Assembly (NCBI GenBank): GCA_020635055.1
Contig: JACKAN010000006.1
Location: 90,901 to 154,900 of the forward strand
Length of the DNA stretch: 64,000 nucleotides
Direction: 5' to 3'
Source: Pseudobdellovibrionaceae bacterium
GTDB taxonomy: Bacteria > Bdellovibrionota > Bdellovibrionia > Bdellovibrionales > UBA1609
Shown here: piece by piece, positions 61,360 through 64,000 of the stretch
Layout of the letters: each line of letters begins with the position of its first letter
How positions within the stretch are numbered: the first letter of the stretch is position 1
Notes under the pieces: model-generated
What the model was told of the DNA's origin: nothing
The model's database searches: none
Seen by the model: the letters and a program-made list of their open reading frames with translations, nothing else
Translations under genes and position numbers: made by a program

Positions 61360-61416
61360 TAAGTAAAAATTTATAATAAGGAAAGGATTAAAGCAAGTGA
61401 GTTTAATTGTATAAGT

Positions 61417-61872
61417 TTATGGGTAGATATTAACCTCAGTATTCAATTCGATCTTCTGATAAAGGTATTCTATATCCTCTTTATACATGCGAATGCATCC
61501 TTCAGACCAATTTTTTGTTTCTAAATCACCGTGAATATATATTTGTCCACCAAGAATAGTGTTCCAGGGAGGGTGTAGTTTATTTTTAATAGAATTACTG
61601 ATCATATCAAAGGTTTCTTGACAGATCCGCCGATCTTCCAAGGCCCTTTTGGCATCTTCCAAATTGGGATAATTTAAGCCTAAACTTAAATGAAATTTTG
61701 ACTTTGGATTCTTGACACAAATTTTGTAATTGCCTTCGGGAGTTCTTAGATCCCCCTCAAACATTTTATGACCATACTCTTCTTTTCCTATACCGATGGG
61801 GAAGGTAATTTCTAATTGGTCCTGTTCCCAAACTTCAAGAACTTTATTGCTTTTATAAATTCTAATCTCCAT
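61417..61872 (-). CDS. L,D-transpeptidase family protein (YkuD domain)
   Basis: 151 residues from the ATG at 61872 (a TTG at 61881 is in frame). The YkuD core is present: LEVWEQDQLEITFPIGIG, then LRTPEGNYKICVKNPKS, and the active site IHGDLETKNWSEGCIRMYKE with His, Gly and the nucleophile Cys. There is no signal peptide or membrane anchor, so the protein would stay cytoplasmic unless exported by another route, which is unusual for a peptidoglycan cross-linker. Confidence 0.85.
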   Translation of the reverse strand: MEIRIYKSNKVLEVWEQDQLEITFPIGIGKEEYGHKMFEGDLRTPEGNYKICVKNPKSKFHLSLGLNYPNLEDAKRALEDRRICQETFDMISNSIKNKLHPPWNTILGGQIYIHGDLETKNWSEGCIRMYKEDIEYLYQKIELNTEVNIYP

Positions 61873-61966
61873 ACAGTTCAAATATTAAAACTTAATATTT
61901 TTAGTGGCAAACGGATTTTAGGTAGACCAAAGGATAGAGTGAGTTGACTTTGGTAGGGGTCTCGTT

Positions 61967-63784
61967 GTGATAGCAACAGGGCCTTTGTACACTCATCTTA
62001 TGTACAAAGATTCACACAAATTACTAATAATTGATGATGATGAAAGTATCACCACGGCTCTGTCTCGCATATTGTCTAAATATGGATATGAAGTCGATAC
62101 CGCTCACCATCCTTTAGAGGCTACACATCTTTGCCAGGTGAATTTTTATTCAGCCATTATCCTGGATTGTTTATTGCCAGGAAAAAGTGGATTACAGTTA
62201 GCAAAAGAAATTAAATCCTACCAAGAGAAGAATACGCATTATATTTTTATTAGTGGTACCTATTCAGACCCCAGCTTTATTAATAGTTGTTTAAGTGAGA
62301 TTGGAGGATCGCGATTTTACATAAAACCATTCAATGCCAGTTTACTCGTCGACTACTTAGACCAAGTGCTAAGAGGGAATTACAAAAATCAACTGTTACT
62401 AGAAAAAATATTTACTTTGCCCAATCCTTCTGGTTCTGAATTAATTCAATTGATAAAAGAACAACCCAATATTATTGGTTATGAGTTGCCATTTATAATT
62501 ACACAAATGTCACGTTTAAAAGTTTCAAAGACTTTAAACATATATAAAAAAGATGAGCTTTGTATTCAAGTGCGATTTAACAATGGAAACATAGTTCAAC
62601 TTTTTAACTTTATGGGAAACAAGCAACAATTAAGATCCGAAGTTCGGTCACTAAATGAATTTGTAAATTCTGAAAATTTAGAGTTACAATTGTGTACTCC
62701 CGAGGGAAGATCTTGTTCTTCAAGAATTATCTTTTCCGAGATAAAAGCTTGGGCAGAGAGTTGCACTTTTTGCTTTTTGCCAATTTACTGGGTGAGCAGT
62801 CGATTGCTGCCCATAATTGCCTGCAAGCTCTATAGCAGTATTGATTTTGATATAAGATTAAAAATGCACGAGTGTTGGCCTTTAGTTGAGACTGAGGATT
62901 TGGGATTAGAGAGCATTACAGGTTGTACTTTATTAAATAAATTGTTTAGCTCATCACGAAAAAATGAAGACCTTTTTTATTGTGTATATAATTATTTACT
63001 CAACGGTTCTGCTTGGGCGGACACTCTAAAAAAGCAATATGATGAGGAATCTGTGTCCCTATTTTTTTCTTGGCATTATCATCGATTGGTAAAGAGAAAT
63101 TATTTTGAAGTGCTGGAAATACAAGAGAATGAAGAAGTAGAGAGCAGTCGAATTTTACCAATCTATAAAAGAGTTTTAAAGGAGCTTAAAAGTTTAAACA
63201 TTTCACAGGGAGTCAGTCAATGGATAGAGCTGGAAAGCGCTCTATTGAAGTCCTGTATAAACAATTTAAATAGTGAACGTAAAAAGAAATTGTATTTAGA
63301 AGAAATAAACTGCCGAGCTTCAAAAGAGAAACTGCATGTAGAAGAGATCTATAACAAACTTTTCTTTTGTTTGGAAAACAACCAACCAGAGCGACTTATA
63401 AACTTGTTAGCACCACTTGTGGGAAGTAAATTTTGTCCTCCTGAAATAAATTTATTAAAAATTTGGGCTCTGTTAAAAATAGAGGGAAAGACTTATAGTC
63501 GTTGGCATTTGAAAGAATTGCGCTGTGAAGCTGAACGTCTCCCTTTAGAATCAAAATTTTATTATTTGTTTAAATTGGTAGAGGCCAATTTAGTAAAGCT
63601 TGAGGGAGATAAACGTGTTGCACGTAGATTTTATTCTGAAGCTAAGCAACTTAACCCCAACTCTAGAGCTGCAGGCCGAGAAATTCTTGCAATTGATAGT
63701 CCTTCACGAGAATCCTTGCCCTGGTGGAACCAAGTTTTACAGCCTTTGTTAAAAAGGATTGATAACAAGACAAAATCCGCGTAA
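61967..63784 (+). CDS. Response regulator with receiver and DUF4388/PATAN-like domain
   Basis: 605 residues. The GTG at 61967 has AGGGGT seven bases upstream and is preferred over the ATG at 62000. A receiver domain begins at KLLIIDDDESITTALSRILS (acidic pair). The phospho-acceptor Asp is in AIILDCLLPGKSGLQLAKEI, the Thr/Ser in YIFISGTYSD, and the Lys in RFYIKPFNAS. Residues about 160-230 resemble a DUF4388 (PATAN) domain (PSGSELIQLIKEQPNIIGYE with RFNNGNIVQLFNF). The rest is helical and ends in a TPR-like unit (ARRFYSEAKQLNPNSRAAG). No DNA-binding domain is seen. lysS follows closely. Confidence 0.78.
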   Translation: MIATGPLYTHLMYKDSHKLLIIDDDESITTALSRILSKYGYEVDTAHHPLEATHLCQVNFYSAIILDCLLPGKSGLQLAKEIKSYQEKNTHYIFISGTYSDPSFINSCLSEIGGSRFYIKPFNASLLVDYLDQVLRGNYKNQLLLEKIFTLPNPSGSELIQLIKEQPNIIGYELPFIITQMSRLKVSKTLNIYKKDELCIQVRFNNGNIVQLFNFMGNKQQLRSEVRSLNEFVNSENLELQLCTPEGRSCSSRIIFSEIKAWAESCTFCFLPIYWVSSRLLPIIACKLYSSIDFDIRLKMHECWPLVETEDLGLESITGCTLLNKLFSSSRKNEDLFYCVYNYLLNGSAWADTLKKQYDEESVSLFFSWHYHRLVKRNYFEVLEIQENEEVESSRILPIYKRVLKELKSLNISQGVSQWIELESALLKSCINNLNSERKKKLYLEEINCRASKEKLHVEEIYNKLFFCLENNQPERLINLLAPLVGSKFCPPEINLLKIWALLKIEGKTYSRWHLKELRCEAERLPLESKFYYLFKLVEANLVKLEGDKRVARRFYSEAKQLNPNSRAAGREILAIDSPSRESLPWWNQVLQPLLKRIDNKTKSA

Positions 63785-63810
63785 AAACAGAAGTTCGTAA
63801 GGAGAATGTC

Positions 63811-64000
63811 ATGTCAGATCAATACCGAGAAGTTCGTTTGCAAAAACTAGCAAATTGGAAAGAACGCCAGGTGGCCTATCCTGGACGTTTTGCAAAAACT
63901 CATTCGTGCGTTGAGGCCAAAGCATTAGCTGATGAGACTAAGGGACTTGCCTGTTCAGGAAGATTAATGTCAATGAGAGTAATGGGCAAATTGGCCTTTG
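63811..64000 (+). CDS. lysS: Lysyl-tRNA synthetase, N-terminal part (runs off the window)
   Basis: 63 codons from the ATG at 63811, with AAGGAGA seven bases upstream. RLQKLANWKERQVAYPGRFA matches the N-terminus of class II LysRS, and GLACSGRLMSMRVMGKLAF is the start of its OB-fold anticodon-binding domain. The enzyme charges tRNA-Lys. It begins 27 bases after the response regulator. Confidence 0.9.
   Translation, partial: MSDQYREVRLQKLANWKERQVAYPGRFAKTHSCVEAKALADETKGLACSGRLMSMRVMGKLAF

Noticed and set aside
1..64000. CRISPR array, tRNA genes or prophage
   Set aside because: I found no regular direct repeats with spacers, no tRNA-like cloverleaf with a TTCGA-type arm that I could support, and no phage structural genes. 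A tRNA search program would be the decisive check.

Overview
The window is AT-rich, gene-dense chromosomal DNA of a Gram-negative bacterium. Lipoboxes, many small exported proteins of unknown family, Lol/MacB-type ABC export and a LexA gene preceded by TTAC half-sites fit the Bdellovibrionota (Bdellovibrio-like) best. That placement is an inference from gene content; no rRNA lies in the window. I saw no tRNA and no CRISPR array.

Layout. 0-5.4 kb: the start of an acyl-CoA carboxyltransferase, a methyltransferase/MazG/exonuclease operon, the RNase P RNA, a TerB-like protein and RNase H. 5.5-16.9 kb: an exported unknown, a three-gene ABC exporter, a dead-looking AroE paralogue, citrate synthase, a degenerate SpoIIE-type phosphatase, a SirB1-like protein and a Na/Pi symporter. 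17-34 kb is mainly menaquinone biosynthesis: polyprenyl synthase and a UbiA-family prenyltransferase, a hotdog thioesterase, menE-menC-menA-menB-menH on the minus strand, and ubiE/menG on the plus strand. Between menH and menG, about 26.0-33.0 kb, every gene is broken by frameshifts. Reading through them shows an M16 peptidase, a methyltransferase, menD, menF and a DAHP synthase. The pathway from chorismate to menaquinone is therefore fully represented, but two core genes are unreadable as written. The block looks more like a poorly polished assembly than natural decay.

34-43 kb: a lipoprotein metalloprotease; a trifunctional shikimate kinase / dehydroquinate dehydratase / shikimate dehydrogenase fusion placed behind dppA-dppB-dppC; uracil-DNA glycosylase; and lexA behind an 11-bp periodic TTAC array. 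43.4-47.8 kb is an insertion-sequence pile: an IS110-type element, a complete IS66 with GTAA ends, and an IS630 fragment cut by the IS66. 47.8-58.3 kb holds accessory exported enzymes (metallophosphoesterase, YiiX-like, flavin oxidoreductase, alcohol dehydrogenase, permease), an Nmad2-type protein and small exported proteins. 58.3-60.9 kb is a multi-rhodanese gene split by an intact IS4-family element with a 9-bp target duplication. 61-64 kb has arsC, an L,D-transpeptidase, a response regulator and the start of lysS.

Aromatic and quinone genes are linked: DAHP synthase directly precedes menG, and AroKDE supplies the path to chorismate used by MenF. Of the gene-free stretches, 48456-48747 and 20835-21043 show nothing I can name, and 55220-55509 shows only a weak hairpin.
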